From Balneolaceae bacterium UBA7797 (GTDB lineage Bacteria; Bacteroidota; Rhodothermia; Balneolales; Balneolaceae), in assembly GCA_002480645.1 (NCBI GenBank), contig DLCN01000003.1, positions 1 through 64,000 on the forward strand: a DNA stretch of 64,000 bases. The letters are read 5' to 3'. Position 1 is the stretch's first letter, and each line of letters begins with the position of its first letter. This document shows positions 33,644 to 43,234 of this stretch, in pieces. Position numbers and translations under genes: made by a program. The notes beneath the pieces are model-generated. The model did not search any database. It saw only the letters and a program-made list of their open reading frames with translations, and was not told where the DNA came from.

Positions 33644-36232
33644 ATGTTCTTTATGAAATTATCTCGTCTGTTATCACTGACATTGATTCTGGTGTTGGTG
33701 TCGTCTCTGAATATATATGCCCAGCTTTTCGAAGATTTCGAAAGTGGTGATAAATCGTTCTATGGTGGAGCATCTGTTACTCTTTCTTCCGGTGACTGGT
33801 ACTTTGAAGAATCACTCCTTGGAAACTTATCCAACGATAACTTTAATGGAAGTCAGGGGGTGAGAATGGATCGCCGGGACGGAGTGGATACTTACATCGA
33901 AATGCAGTTCGATAAGGCCAATGGTGCCGACGAGATCTCATTTTATATGGCCAATTACGGTAGTACCTCCGGTAATACCATTTTGGTACAATATTCTACC
34001 GATGGCGGTTCAAACTGGACGAGTATTGGTGAGCCTATAGAGGCAACATCCAACGATCTTGAACAAGTTACCTTAAAAGTGGAAGTGGATGGTAATATCC
34101 GCTTCAAACTGGTACAAGGTGGAAGTGAGCGCCTGAATATTGATGATCTTCTTATCACTGATTTTGTGCAGGCTCAGGATGAAGCAACACTGTTGGTTAC
34201 TTCGGGTGTGGAAACCTTGTCGGATGATGGCTCCATCACCTTTCCAAAAACATTGGTTGGAACCAACAGGACAGAAACACTCACAATCAAAAATGTTGGC
34301 AACACCGATCTTTCCATAAGCAGTGTAGCCACTACCGGATTAGGTTTTTCTGTGACCGATCTCACCGACAGCACTCTGGCCTTCAATGAATCGACCAGTG
34401 TTACTCTTACATATGAGCCAATTGCTTCCGGTGAAGCACAAGGCACATTTGTTGTGAGCAGTAATGCGACTAATGTCGCTGAATTCAATCTTACACTTTC
34501 CGGCGAAGCATTTGAAGACGGAGACATAATACCGATCGCTGATGCCCGTGAATTACCACTTGGAACCCGCGTATCTGTCACGGGTAGAGTTACGGTAGCT
34601 AACGAATTTGGAGGTCCATTGTACATGCAGGATGCAACAGCCGGAATCGCCGTTTTCTGGAGCGATCTGCATGCCGCGGCAGAGATCGGGGACTCAATAA
34701 GCGTAACCGGACCTTTGAATGTTTTTAAACCGATCGCCGGTGCAGATTCTGATTTTCTGCTTCAAATATCAGCTACGGATACAGATAACAACATTTTGTT
34801 TGAGGTATTTGATGTAGAAAAGCGCGAAGTAACTCCTAAACCGGTAACTCTCGCACAGGTAAATGCCGGTACACTCGAAGCTCAGTTAGTGCAGATCGCA
34901 AATGCCACGATCGACCATAGCGGAGTGTTTCAGGCTAATACAAATTATACCATTTCTGATAACACCGGTGATGCAGAACTTCGTATCGATAATAACACCA
35001 ATCTGGTGAATGTTTCTGCTCCGGTACAGGCTACCAATGTAGTTGGGGTAGTAGGTAAATTCGCGGGGATCAATCAGCTGCTGCCTCGTTTCACCGAAGA
35101 TCTTGATGTAGAAGAAGTCACTTTCCCGGGGGATAGTATTTCCAAAGATCAAACCTTTGATATTGTAACATGGAATGTGGAATGGTTTGGGGATGCAGGC
35201 AACGGACCTGAAGACGACAGTTTACAGTTCGAAAATGTAAAAGAGGTCATCACCACTCTGGATGCTGATGTGTATGCCTTACAGGAGATAGCAAATACGG
35301 AATTATTCGCGGACCTGGATGATGCACTGACCGATTACCGATCTATCATTGCTACCTTTTCGCAAACTCAGAAGACTGCATTCTTATATAAATCTTCAAC
35401 AGTGCAGATGCGGGCACAAGGGTTAATTACATCAGGAATGAATTCTTCTGATTGGGCAAATGGTCGTTTCCCATTAATGTTCCGTTTCAATGCCACCATC
35501 AACGGGGAAGTCAGGGATATCTATGCCTATAATATCCACGCAAAAGCATTTGGCGAAGATACCGATTATTCCCAGCGTGTGAATGCATCAATCCAGCTTA
35601 AGACCTATCTGGATGATAACCGGGCGGATGATAATGTGATCATTTTAGGAGACTTCAATGATGAAATGCTTGCATCTACTTACAATAGTGAGCCTTCACC
35701 ATATAAGAACTTTCAGGATGATCCGGAATACACCGTGGTAACCAAATCACTGGAAGAAGCGGGGTATACCAGTTATTCCAGCTACTCTATGATCGATCAT
35801 ATCATATTTACCTCGGAGCTTTCAGACGAGCATTATGCGGGTACACAGCGAGTGGAAAATCCATTTTATATTGGCAGTTATCTCAGTCAGACCTCCGATC
35901 ACTTCCCGGTATGGACCCGTTTTGTATTTGGCGAGATCACTGCAAATGAAAACGATAATGAGATCGCACAGACATTCAAACTTCATCAGAATTACCCGAA
36001 TCCGTTTAACCCGAGTACAGTGATCAACTATGAGCTATCACAAAGCACAAATGTTGTATTGGAAGTGTTTGATATTGCAGGACGCAAGATCTCAACCTTA
36101 GTGAATGCCAAACAATCTGCCGGAAAACAGTCGGTCACATTCAACGCCGGTAATCTTTCCAGTGGAGTCTATATTTACCGCCTGCACGCAGGAGGACAGA
36201 TCCTCACCAAAAAAATGATGTTGATCAAATAA
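33644..36232 (+). CDS. Secreted endonuclease/exonuclease/phosphatase-family protein with T9SS sorting domain
   Basis: An 862-residue exported protein. After a signal peptide (ending I-Y-A-Q-L) comes a beta-sandwich resembling a carbohydrate-binding or lectin-like fold, then a choice-of-anchor-like domain near 180-285, an OB-like domain (about 290-490), and an EEP nuclease domain: T-W-N-V-E-W near 510, L-Q-E-I near 547, G-D-F-N-D near 669 and S-D-H near 752, the usual catalytic set. The C-terminus (about 781-862: N-Y-P-N-P-F-N-P-S, G-V-Y-I-Y-R-L, K-K-M-M-L-I-K) is a type IX sorting domain. It is probably a surface or extracellular nuclease or phosphodiesterase. An ATG three codons later (33653) is an alternative start. 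Confidence 0.88.
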   Translation: MFFMKLSRLLSLTLILVLVSSLNIYAQLFEDFESGDKSFYGGASVTLSSGDWYFEESLLGNLSNDNFNGSQGVRMDRRDGVDTYIEMQFDKANGADEISFYMANYGSTSGNTILVQYSTDGGSNWTSIGEPIEATSNDLEQVTLKVEVDGNIRFKLVQGGSERLNIDDLLITDFVQAQDEATLLVTSGVETLSDDGSITFPKTLVGTNRTETLTIKNVGNTDLSISSVATTGLGFSVTDLTDSTLAFNESTSVTLTYEPIASGEAQGTFVVSSNATNVAEFNLTLSGEAFEDGDIIPIADARELPLGTRVSVTGRVTVANEFGGPLYMQDATAGIAVFWSDLHAAAEIGDSISVTGPLNVFKPIAGADSDFLLQISATDTDNNILFEVFDVEKREVTPKPVTLAQVNAGTLEAQLVQIANATIDHSGVFQANTNYTISDNTGDAELRIDNNTNLVNVSAPVQATNVVGVVGKFAGINQLLPRFTEDLDVEEVTFPGDSISKDQTFDIVTWNVEWFGDAGNGPEDDSLQFENVKEVITTLDADVYALQEIANTELFADLDDALTDYRSIIATFSQTQKTAFLYKSSTVQMRAQGLITSGMNSSDWANGRFPLMFRFNATINGEVRDIYAYNIHAKAFGEDTDYSQRVNASIQLKTYLDDNRADDNVIILGDFNDEMLASTYNSEPSPYKNFQDDPEYTVVTKSLEEAGYTSYSSYSMIDHIIFTSELSDEHYAGTQRVENPFYIGSYLSQTSDHFPVWTRFVFGEITANENDNEIAQTFKLHQNYPNPFNPSTVINYELSQSTNVVLEVFDIAGRKISTLVNAKQSAGKQSVTFNAGNLSSGVYIYRLHAGGQILTKKMMLIK

Positions 36233-36254
36233 GGAATTTTATTTCAAAATATTC

Positions 36255-36286
36255 AGGCTGACAGAACCCTCTGTCAGCCTTTTTTG
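36255..36286 (+). terminator. Intrinsic terminator after the secreted nuclease gene
   Basis: AGGCTGACAGA (36255-36265) pairs perfectly with TCTGTCAGCCT (36270-36280) around ACCC, followed by five further Ts. This is a textbook intrinsic terminator 22 bases after the stop. Confidence 0.95.
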
Positions 36287-36368
36287 TAATCTAAAGAAAA
36301 TGGCTTAAATCACTGCAAATCTGTATGATTTTACCGTATCTTTAAGTTTTCACAAAATTCGCTGGCTG

Positions 36369-38090
36369 TTGAAAATCCGTCTAGAACAACTTAATCCTAC
36401 CATCGGTGATCTTTCCGGAAACCGGGATCTGATCCTTAAAGCGATTCGAAATGCGGAATCAGATGATATAGATCTTTTACTGCTACCCGAACTCGTTCTA
36501 TGCGGGTATCCTCCGATGGACCTGATCGAGCGTAATGTGTTCAGGGAATTGTGTTATCAGATCAATGAAAAGATCATATCAGAGACCGGAAATACGGCGG
36601 TGATCTTTGGGTCTATCACTGAAAATCTTACCGGTGTTGGCCGTACCTGTTATAATTCTGCAATAGTTGCCCAACATGGTGAAAAGATCGGAGTGGCGAA
36701 TAAGACCCTGCTTCCAACCTACGATGTATTCGATGACCTTCGATATTTTGAACCCGGTAAAGATTGTGATCCTATTGAGATCAATGGAATTTCATTCGGT
36801 GTGACTGTTTGTGAAGATATCTGGTTCAACGACAATGAGATTCAATATCACACATATGATGTAAATCCGGCGCAGCAATTAGCGGAAAAAGGTGCAAAAG
36901 CGATCATTAATATCTCAGCCTCACCTTACTCAAAGAATAAACCGGTGTCCCGGGTGCAAATGCTGCAGAAACATGCCAAACAGCTTGCCTTACCGTTGTT
37001 TTATGTAAATCAGGTTGGGGCAAATACGGAATTGATCTTCGACGGAGATTCTTTAGCGCTCGATCCCTCCGGTTTTATCGTAACCAGAGATGAACGCTTT
37101 ACACCCACGTTTGTAGATGTAGATTATGATGCGGAGTTACAAAAGCTGAATGCGGGAAAATATGCAGAATGTGAGCGTACTGTACCTGAAAAGGTGAGCA
37201 TGATGTTTCATGCGTTGGTACTGGGAGTTAAAGATTATTTGTGTAAATCGAATTTGGGTAATAAAGTGATCCTGGGCCTGAGTGGAGGTATCGATTCCGC
37301 CTTGGTGAGTGTTATAGCCGCAGAGGCAGTGGGTGCCGAAAATGTACTCGCCATCACTATGCCATCAGAATATTCCAGCGAGGGCAGTGTATCGGATTCC
37401 GAAAAACTTGCAAATAATCTGGGAATTAAACTGGAAGAGATTGCTATAAAACCCATTTTTGATTCTTTTCGGGGGCAATTAGGAGACCTGTTTGAAGGTA
37501 CTGATTTTAATGTGGCCGAAGAGAATTTACAAAGCCGGAGTCGTGGCGTTTTGTTGATGGCAGTATCAAATAAATTCGGGCATGTTTTATTGAATACAGG
37601 AAATAAGTCAGAAACAGCGGTTGGATATTGCACATTATATGGTGATATGGCCGGTGGAATTGGCGTCATATCAGATGTTTATAAAACGGAAGTATATGAA
37701 ATGTGCCGATGGCTGAATGCCGAATATTTTCAAAGAGAAGTGATTCCTCAGGCAATTATCGATAAAGAGCCTAGTGCTGAATTACGACCGGATCAGAAAG
37801 ATTCAGATTCTTTACCGGATTACGGAACTCTGGATGCTATTTTGGAATACTATCTGGAAGACCAACTATCGAGAGATGAAATACTGGCAAAAGGTTTTGA
37901 TGAGGCAATATTAGATAAGATTTTACGTCTGGTTGACCGGAACGAGCATAAACGCTATCAGGCAGCACCCGGATTAAAAGTGTCGGCAAAAGCTTTTGGA
38001 GTTGGACGGCGTTGGCCTATCGTTCAGCAATGGACCGGAAAGGAAGCTGAATTAACCACTCAGAAGGGAGTGGACATATCAGCAAGATAA
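36369..38090 (+). CDS. nadE: Glutamine-dependent NAD+ synthetase
   Basis: A 573-residue two-domain enzyme that amidates nicotinic acid adenine dinucleotide to NAD+. The N-terminal nitrilase-type glutaminase domain (1-about 260) contains E40 (L-P-E-L-V-L-C-G-Y-P-P), the lysine in N-K-T-L-L-P-T-Y and the nucleophile in V-C-E-D-I-W. The C-terminal synthetase domain has the ATP P-loop L-G-L-S-G-G-I-D-S-A near 300 and N-T-G-N-K-S-E near 415. It starts with TTG at 36369 (M-K-I-R-L-E-Q-L-N-P), a normal start for the family. A hairpin without T-tract follows. Confidence 0.96.
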   Translation: MKIRLEQLNPTIGDLSGNRDLILKAIRNAESDDIDLLLLPELVLCGYPPMDLIERNVFRELCYQINEKIISETGNTAVIFGSITENLTGVGRTCYNSAIVAQHGEKIGVANKTLLPTYDVFDDLRYFEPGKDCDPIEINGISFGVTVCEDIWFNDNEIQYHTYDVNPAQQLAEKGAKAIINISASPYSKNKPVSRVQMLQKHAKQLALPLFYVNQVGANTELIFDGDSLALDPSGFIVTRDERFTPTFVDVDYDAELQKLNAGKYAECERTVPEKVSMMFHALVLGVKDYLCKSNLGNKVILGLSGGIDSALVSVIAAEAVGAENVLAITMPSEYSSEGSVSDSEKLANNLGIKLEEIAIKPIFDSFRGQLGDLFEGTDFNVAEENLQSRSRGVLLMAVSNKFGHVLLNTGNKSETAVGYCTLYGDMAGGIGVISDVYKTEVYEMCRWLNAEYFQREVIPQAIIDKEPSAELRPDQKDSDSLPDYGTLDAILEYYLEDQLSRDEILAKGFDEAILDKILRLVDRNEHKRYQAAPGLKVSAKAFGVGRRWPIVQQWTGKEAELTTQKGVDISAR

Positions 38091-38095
38091 TTTAT

Positions 38096-38116
38096 TGCGC
38101 AGAAAAAATCTGCGCA
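38096..38116. terminator. Perfect 8-bp hairpin between nadE and the transglycosylase gene
   Basis: TGCGCAGA (38096-38103) pairs with TCTGCGCA (38109-38116) around five A's, 6 bases after the nadE stop. There is no T-tract, so it may be a weak terminator, RNA-stabilising element or protein site rather than a strong intrinsic terminator. Confidence 0.4.
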
Positions 38117-38197
38117 GATATATCAGAAACTGCATTCCTGCCAAATAATTGGTTTAGAATGCTTACATTCAACAAAATTTCAAATCTACAGAGTTAC

Positions 38198-40177
38198 ATG
38201 ATCAAAAAAATTGTATTAGCTGGGTGTGCACTGTGTTTGGTAACAATGGGTGTTACTTTTGCACAGGATACAATTCCAAGCCTTGAACAGCAGAAGCTTC
38301 CGCTGAGATTATTGCCATACACCAATCCTATGCAAGGGGTGGATGAGAATGATGCCCGGCAAAATACCCCGGTGGTACAGGAGCTGGATAGTTTTCAAAA
38401 GGACGTGATGACCCGCGTGGCCGATATCTATCAGATCCACATCAATTCTATTCGTGCACAAGTCAATAATAATCCAATTCAGGCAGAGACTTTCATTAAT
38501 GATGCTGTGGATGCGTCACAGGCTTTATTGGATGATTATCCTGAGATTAAAAGTGATCGGCGATTTGCTGAATTATCCAGAATCGTTGTTGGTGAATACC
38601 GGAATTTCTATGGCATCACAGACTCAGAAAATGAACCGGAAGGGGAGATCTTTGCTATTCAGGAAGATTTTCTGGAAGATGAATTGGAACTAACGGATGA
38701 TTTCGAATTCCCTACCGATGCAAATCTGAAAAAGACGACTGTTCCTTTAATTCAGAATGCTCAGGTGAATCGTCATTTAGTGTATTACACTCTTCGCCGA
38801 CCTGAAGTAATGGAAACCTGGCGGGAACGTGCAGAGATCTACAAACCAATGATGGTAAAGATCTTTAAAGAAGAAGGTATGCCCGAAGAGTTAGTTTATC
38901 TCGCTTTTATTGAAAGCGGCCTTAACCCGACTGCAAGAAGCTGGGCCTCAGCCGTTGGTATGTGGCAATTTATACAGGCAACGGCCAGAGTTTATGGATT
39001 AGAAATTAACTGGTGGGTTGATGAGCGTCGTGATCCTGAAAAAGCAACCAGAGCAGCAGCAAGGCATTTAAAGGATCTGCATAACATCTGGGGTGACTGG
39101 CACCTTGCCATGGCAAATTATAATATAAGCCCACGCGGTCTGAACCGAGCCATACGAAGAGCCGGCGGAGTGAAAGACTACTGGGCGGCTTATCCGTTTT
39201 TACCCAGAGAAACCCGTGGGTATGTTCCTGGATTCATTGCCACTACCATGATCAATTTAAGCCCGGAAGAGTTTGGGTTTAAGAAATCATACGGACAGGA
39301 AGCCTATTCTTATGATGTGGTTGAAGTGGATGGTTTAATGCCACTGGATGAAATGGCCAGGATCATCGGAATTTCAACCGATGAATTGAAAAGCTACAAT
39401 CCGGAGTTGCTGAGATGGGCTACACCACCGGGTAACAAATATTCTTTAAAAATTCCTGCCGGTAAGAGGGATGAGTTTATGCTGGCATACAAAGACATGC
39501 CAAAAGAAACGGCCAACCAAAGTATTACCATGCATACGGTAAGGAGTGGTGAGTCAATAGGTCTTATCGCCCGTAAGTATGGTACAACCGTGAGCGGTAT
39601 TTATGCCAGTAACGAGAACTTGTCCAATATCATTTACCCGGGACAGGTGCTTGCTGTGCCATTGCCTGCGGGAAGTCAGAATAAATTATCGGCAAGCAGG
39701 CCCACTAATCAGGCAAGTGGTGTTACCAGAAGCCGGTCGAAAAGCAGCAGCGTAAGTGTGCCGGCAAATTCATCGAAAATGAGATACAAGGTTAAGACCG
39801 GGGATACCATCGGTCACATTGCCGAGTGGTATGATGTGCGTGCCTGGCAGATCAGATCATGGAATGGGATCGGAAATACCATTCGTGTTGGGCAAAATAT
39901 CACGGTATATGTGCCAAATAAGTACAAGGATCATTATTCAACCATAAATTCACTTTCATTCAGAGAGAAACAAAATCTGGAAAGCCGACAGCGAAAAGGG
40001 GAAAATATTCTGGGTTCAGGTACTTCAACAGCCTCTTCAGATACCTATACCGTGAAGAGAAATGACACTCTGAGCCAGATCGCTGAATCCTTTGGTGTTT
40101 CTACCTCACAAATACGAAGATTGAATAATTTGAATGGCTCAACGATCTATGTTGGCCAGGTTCTGAAAATCAAATAA
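38198..40177 (+). CDS. Membrane-bound lytic murein transglycosylase with three LysM domains (MltD-like)
   Basis: Cleaves peptidoglycan glycan strands, releasing 1,6-anhydromuropeptides. I prefer the ATG at 38198 (M-I-K-K-I-V-L), which opens a signal peptide ending T-F-A-Q-D; an in-frame ATG at 38159 adds 13 residues. The SLT domain has the catalytic glutamate in F-I-E-S-G-L-N-P (residue 239 from this start), then G-M-W-Q-F and A-M-A-N-Y-N. Three LysM repeats near residues 445-490, 527-573 and 614-659 bind peptidoglycan. No lipobox cysteine stands out. It starts a long plus-strand run: the S41 protease gene follows after 8 bases. Its product would feed AnmK recycling. Confidence 0.93.
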   Translation: MIKKIVLAGCALCLVTMGVTFAQDTIPSLEQQKLPLRLLPYTNPMQGVDENDARQNTPVVQELDSFQKDVMTRVADIYQIHINSIRAQVNNNPIQAETFINDAVDASQALLDDYPEIKSDRRFAELSRIVVGEYRNFYGITDSENEPEGEIFAIQEDFLEDELELTDDFEFPTDANLKKTTVPLIQNAQVNRHLVYYTLRRPEVMETWRERAEIYKPMMVKIFKEEGMPEELVYLAFIESGLNPTARSWASAVGMWQFIQATARVYGLEINWWVDERRDPEKATRAAARHLKDLHNIWGDWHLAMANYNISPRGLNRAIRRAGGVKDYWAAYPFLPRETRGYVPGFIATTMINLSPEEFGFKKSYGQEAYSYDVVEVDGLMPLDEMARIIGISTDELKSYNPELLRWATPPGNKYSLKIPAGKRDEFMLAYKDMPKETANQSITMHTVRSGESIGLIARKYGTTVSGIYASNENLSNIIYPGQVLAVPLPAGSQNKLSASRPTNQASGVTRSRSKSSSVSVPANSSKMRYKVKTGDTIGHIAEWYDVRAWQIRSWNGIGNTIRVGQNITVYVPNKYKDHYSTINSLSFREKQNLESRQRKGENILGSGTSTASSDTYTVKRNDTLSQIAESFGVSTSQIRRLNNLNGSTIYVGQVLKIK

Positions 40178-40185
40178 ACGCCTAT

Positions 40186-41838
40186 ATGAAGAAATTTCGG
40201 TCAGGTAAGATAATACTGGCAGTATCTGTCATCGTTGTGGGTGCTGTATCATTAGCTTTTCAGCAACCTGATATCTATTTCCTCATAAAAAAGAACTTCA
40301 CCATTTTTAGTGAAACGTATGAAGATGTGACTCTGGAATACGTAGATGAGGTGAACCCGGAAATGCTGATGCGTACCGGTATGGAGGCTATGCTCGAGAC
40401 GTTAGATCCGTACACCGTGTTCTATAATGAATCTCAAAACGAGCAGGCTGAGATCATTTCAAGAAGTAATTATGCCGGTATAGGTATTGAGGCCGGAGTT
40501 AGAGACGGCGAAATAGTTGTTGTAGCTCCTACCGAAGGCGGACCGGCAGACAGAAAAGGCATCAGGGCGGGGGATGTGATCGTTGAAGTGGATGGAATTG
40601 CAACTGAGACTTTACAACCCGAGGAAGTGCAAAACCTGACCATGGGTGAGATCGGCTCAACGATAACGCTTACGATTCGCCGTTATGGTATCGATCAGCC
40701 ATTTGAAGTTGAGCTGGAACGCGAAAAGATCGACATCAAAAATGTAACTCATAGTACCACATTAGGTGTCGATAATAAGATCGGCTACATACGCCTGGCA
40801 CAATTCGGGTTGAATTCTGCGGCTGAAGTTCGTGAAGCTATGACTACGCTTGGCCAAAAGGAGGAGGGTTTAGATGGTTTGATCCTTGACCTGAGAGATA
40901 ATCCCGGTGGAATTTTACAGGAGGCAGTGTCGATCATTGATAAATTTGTGGAACCCGGGATCACAGTTGTAGAAACGAGGGGGAGAATAGCAGAATATAA
41001 TGATGCTTATGAAACCAGAGAGCCGGTGATGTTTGATAAACCGGTAATTGTATTAATGAATGGAGGGAGTGCGAGTGCTTCTGAGGTAGTTGCTGGAGCC
41101 CTTCAGGATCTGGACCGGGCAGTTATTATGGGGGAACGTAGTTTTGGAAAAGGATTGGTTCAGATCGTTAAACCCTTACCGTACAATACGTCATTAAAGA
41201 TCACAATTTCGAGATATTATACGCCAAGTGGCCGAAGTATTCAATCACTGGCCTACACTCATCAGTCACGAAATGCTTCAGTCTCACGCGAAGAGTTTGC
41301 TAATCAGGTGTATAAAACCAGAAATGGGCGACCAGTTAAAGAGGGCAGAGGGATAGAACCCGATGTAGAATCTGCAGCAGAAGATCTTTCGATGTTAGAG
41401 ATCAGTTTATTAAGAGAAGGTGCGTACGTAGATTTCGCCTCGGAATATGAGACGAATCATGCTTCCTTTGAGGCAACGGAACTGCCGGATGAAGTTTACG
41501 ATGATTTTATTCGCTTTCTGAATGAATCAGAGTTTGAGTATGAATCTGACTCCGAAGTGCTGCTTATGGAACTATCGGCTAGTTTGAAGGAGGAGGATAT
41601 CAATGTTGATGATGAGATATCTTCAATTCAAAAACTATTGGCTGAGCAGGAAGAAAAAGAATTCAAAAGTAAAAAAGATCAGATCAGTAAAACGCTCTAT
41701 CTGGAGCTACTTTCCCGGTTTAAAGGTCAATCTGAGCGTTCTTCTGAAAGTCTGAATAGAGATACTCAGGTTCAGAAAGCTCTGCAATTATTGTCATCAC
41801 CTGAAGAAGTTCAGAATATCCTGAATGGTGCAGGGTAA
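40186..41838 (+). CDS. S41-family carboxyl-terminal processing peptidase
   Basis: A 550-residue periplasmic serine protease of the CtpA/Prc group. It has a signal-anchor (about 8-26), a PDZ domain (about 90-175: Y-A-G-I-G-I-E-A and G-G-P-A-D-R-K-G-I-R-A-G-D), and the S41 catalytic core with the nucleophile serine in G-S-A-S-A-S-E-V-V-A-G-A and the lysine in S-F-G-K-G-L-V-Q. An acidic, helical C-terminal extension of about 120 residues has no known motif. Such proteases trim or degrade envelope proteins including cell-wall hydrolases. The gene follows the transglycosylase by 8 bases and overlaps the PHP gene by one base. Confidence 0.93.
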   Translation: MKKFRSGKIILAVSVIVVGAVSLAFQQPDIYFLIKKNFTIFSETYEDVTLEYVDEVNPEMLMRTGMEAMLETLDPYTVFYNESQNEQAEIISRSNYAGIGIEAGVRDGEIVVVAPTEGGPADRKGIRAGDVIVEVDGIATETLQPEEVQNLTMGEIGSTITLTIRRYGIDQPFEVELEREKIDIKNVTHSTTLGVDNKIGYIRLAQFGLNSAAEVREAMTTLGQKEEGLDGLILDLRDNPGGILQEAVSIIDKFVEPGITVVETRGRIAEYNDAYETREPVMFDKPVIVLMNGGSASASEVVAGALQDLDRAVIMGERSFGKGLVQIVKPLPYNTSLKITISRYYTPSGRSIQSLAYTHQSRNASVSREEFANQVYKTRNGRPVKEGRGIEPDVESAAEDLSMLEISLLREGAYVDFASEYETNHASFEATELPDEVYDDFIRFLNESEFEYESDSEVLLMELSASLKEEDINVDDEISSIQKLLAEQEEKEFKSKKDQISKTLYLELLSRFKGQSERSSESLNRDTQVQKALQLLSSPEEVQNILNGAG

Positions 41839-42686
41839 TGCTGCCCAAGGCCGATCTTCATATCCACACTACAGCCTCTGACGGTAAACTGGACCCGACG
41901 GAAGCAGTAGAACTGGCAGCGGAAAAAAGACTGGTCGCATTATCCATTACTGATCATGATACCTTTGATGGATATAAAAAAGCGGCAGAAGTAGCAGAGC
42001 GCCTTGAAATTGAACTCATTCCGGGAGTAGAGATCAGCACTTCTTATAATGGTACGGAAGCCCATTTACTGGCTTACTATTTCGATCCTGACTCTGAGTA
42101 TTTTATGAACTTTTTGCGGTCTCAGCGAGTTGCCCGGCGTGACAGAATAAAAGTGATCATCGAATCTCTGAATAAAGCAGGTTTGGATATTAATTATGAT
42201 GAGGTGCGGGCTGAAGCAAATGGTGCAAATATAGGAAGACCGCACGCGGCAAAGGTTCTTATCGATAAAGGGTATGTAGGAAATGCTCATGAGGCTTTTT
42301 TACGCTACCTGAGCTTCGATCAATTGGGGGAATTAGAAACGGGATATCCGGATATAAAAGAAGCAATTAAAATGGTGAAAGAGGTTGGAGGAGCTGCAAT
42401 TCTTGCACATCCGGGAAAACTTTATTCTGAGGAAAACATTTGGGAACTGATTGGATCAGGGCTGGATGGATTGGAATGTATACACCCAAGCCATAACTGG
42501 AAATTGCAAAAACATTACACCGAAATTGCAGAGAAAAACTCCTTACTTTTAACGGGTGGTAGTGATTTTCATGGCTACAAAGAACAGGCATACTCTCATG
42601 TGGGAGTGGTGAGTGTGGCAATGAAACACGTACAGAAAATGAAAAGAATGACCGACCAACGAAAATTGATAAATAAGCCAAAATAA
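41838..42686 (+). CDS. PHP-domain metal-dependent phosphoesterase
   Basis: A 282-residue PHP-family protein (as in DNA polymerase III alpha, histidinol phosphatase and RNase AM/YciV). Metal-binding motifs are intact: D-L-H-I-H-T at 6-11, D15, T-D-H-D at 37-40, a central E-I-S, H-A-A-K, L-A-H-P-G, and the C-terminal S-D-F-H-G. The closest characterised family members remove 3'-phosphates or nucleotides from pAp and short RNAs, so a nucleotide phosphatase or 5'-3' exonuclease role is likely but not proven. Its ATG shares one base with the S41 stop (TAATG), implying coupling; ribH begins 8 bases later. Confidence 0.9.
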   Translation: MLPKADLHIHTTASDGKLDPTEAVELAAEKRLVALSITDHDTFDGYKKAAEVAERLEIELIPGVEISTSYNGTEAHLLAYYFDPDSEYFMNFLRSQRVARRDRIKVIIESLNKAGLDINYDEVRAEANGANIGRPHAAKVLIDKGYVGNAHEAFLRYLSFDQLGELETGYPDIKEAIKMVKEVGGAAILAHPGKLYSEENIWELIGSGLDGLECIHPSHNWKLQKHYTEIAEKNSLLLTGGSDFHGYKEQAYSHVGVVSVAMKHVQKMKRMTDQRKLINKPK

Positions 42687-42694
42687 GTGTTAGC

Positions 42695-43159
42695 ATGAGA
42701 ATGATCGACGAGAATACAAAAGTTGAAGGTGCAAAGATTGGAATAGTGGTTTCAAGATGGAATTCATCGATTACCGAGAAGATGTTGAACGGGGCTTTAA
42801 AAGCACTTACAGGCAATGGAGTGAAGGATGAAGACATCACCGTTGTACGATGTCCCGGTTCATATGAAATTCCTTTAGCTACTCAACAGATCCTTGAAAA
42901 TACTGATGTAGATGGGGTGATTGCACTCGGAGTGGTGATAAGGGGGGGTACTCCTCATTTCGATTACGTTTGTGATGCGGTGAATCGTGGTGTATTGGAA
43001 ATGAATTTAAAATACAATAAACCCGTAGCCTTCGGAGTTCTCACCACCGATGATGTTAAACAAGCATTAGACCGTGCGGGAGAAAAAGGGAACAAAGGTG
43101 GCGAAGCCGCTTTAGCCTTACTTGAGATGATAAACATCTCTTCAAAACTATCTGTCTGA
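42695..43159 (+). CDS. ribH: 6,7-dimethyl-8-ribityllumazine synthase RibH
   Basis: Condenses 5-amino-6-ribitylamino-uracil with a four-carbon butanone phosphate to give the riboflavin precursor lumazine. Family motifs are plain: S-R-W-N-S-S-I-T, C-P-G-S-Y-E-I-P, G-V-V-I-R-G-G-T-P-H-F-D-Y with the catalytic histidine, and F-G-V-L-T-T-D-D. At 154 residues it is normal, predicted to form a pentamer or 60-mer. It follows the PHP gene by 8 bases and precedes uppS by 75. No other riboflavin gene or FMN riboswitch is nearby. Confidence 0.97.
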   Translation: MRMIDENTKVEGAKIGIVVSRWNSSITEKMLNGALKALTGNGVKDEDITVVRCPGSYEIPLATQQILENTDVDGVIALGVVIRGGTPHFDYVCDAVNRGVLEMNLKYNKPVAFGVLTTDDVKQALDRAGEKGNKGGEAALALLEMINISSKLSV

Positions 43160-43234
43160 CTGTTATAGTTTGCCTTGATAAAGGCCCCTTAAAACCCTTA
43201 TTTTGAAAGCTTGTAAACCAGCCGTAAAACCCTT

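Noticed and set aside
34174..34626. Open frame of 150 codons on the minus strand inside the secreted nuclease
   Set aside because: Serine- and valine-rich antisense product without recognisable motif; the plus-strand protein is clearly the real one.
42600..42700. FMN riboswitch before ribH or TPP riboswitch before thiL
   Set aside because: ribH is 8 bases after the PHP gene and thiL starts right after a terminator, leaving no room for an aptamer; no conserved aptamer sequences are visible.
42367..42840. Minus-strand open frame spanning the PHP-ribH junction
   Set aside because: Covers the ends of two well-supported genes on the other strand and resembles no protein.
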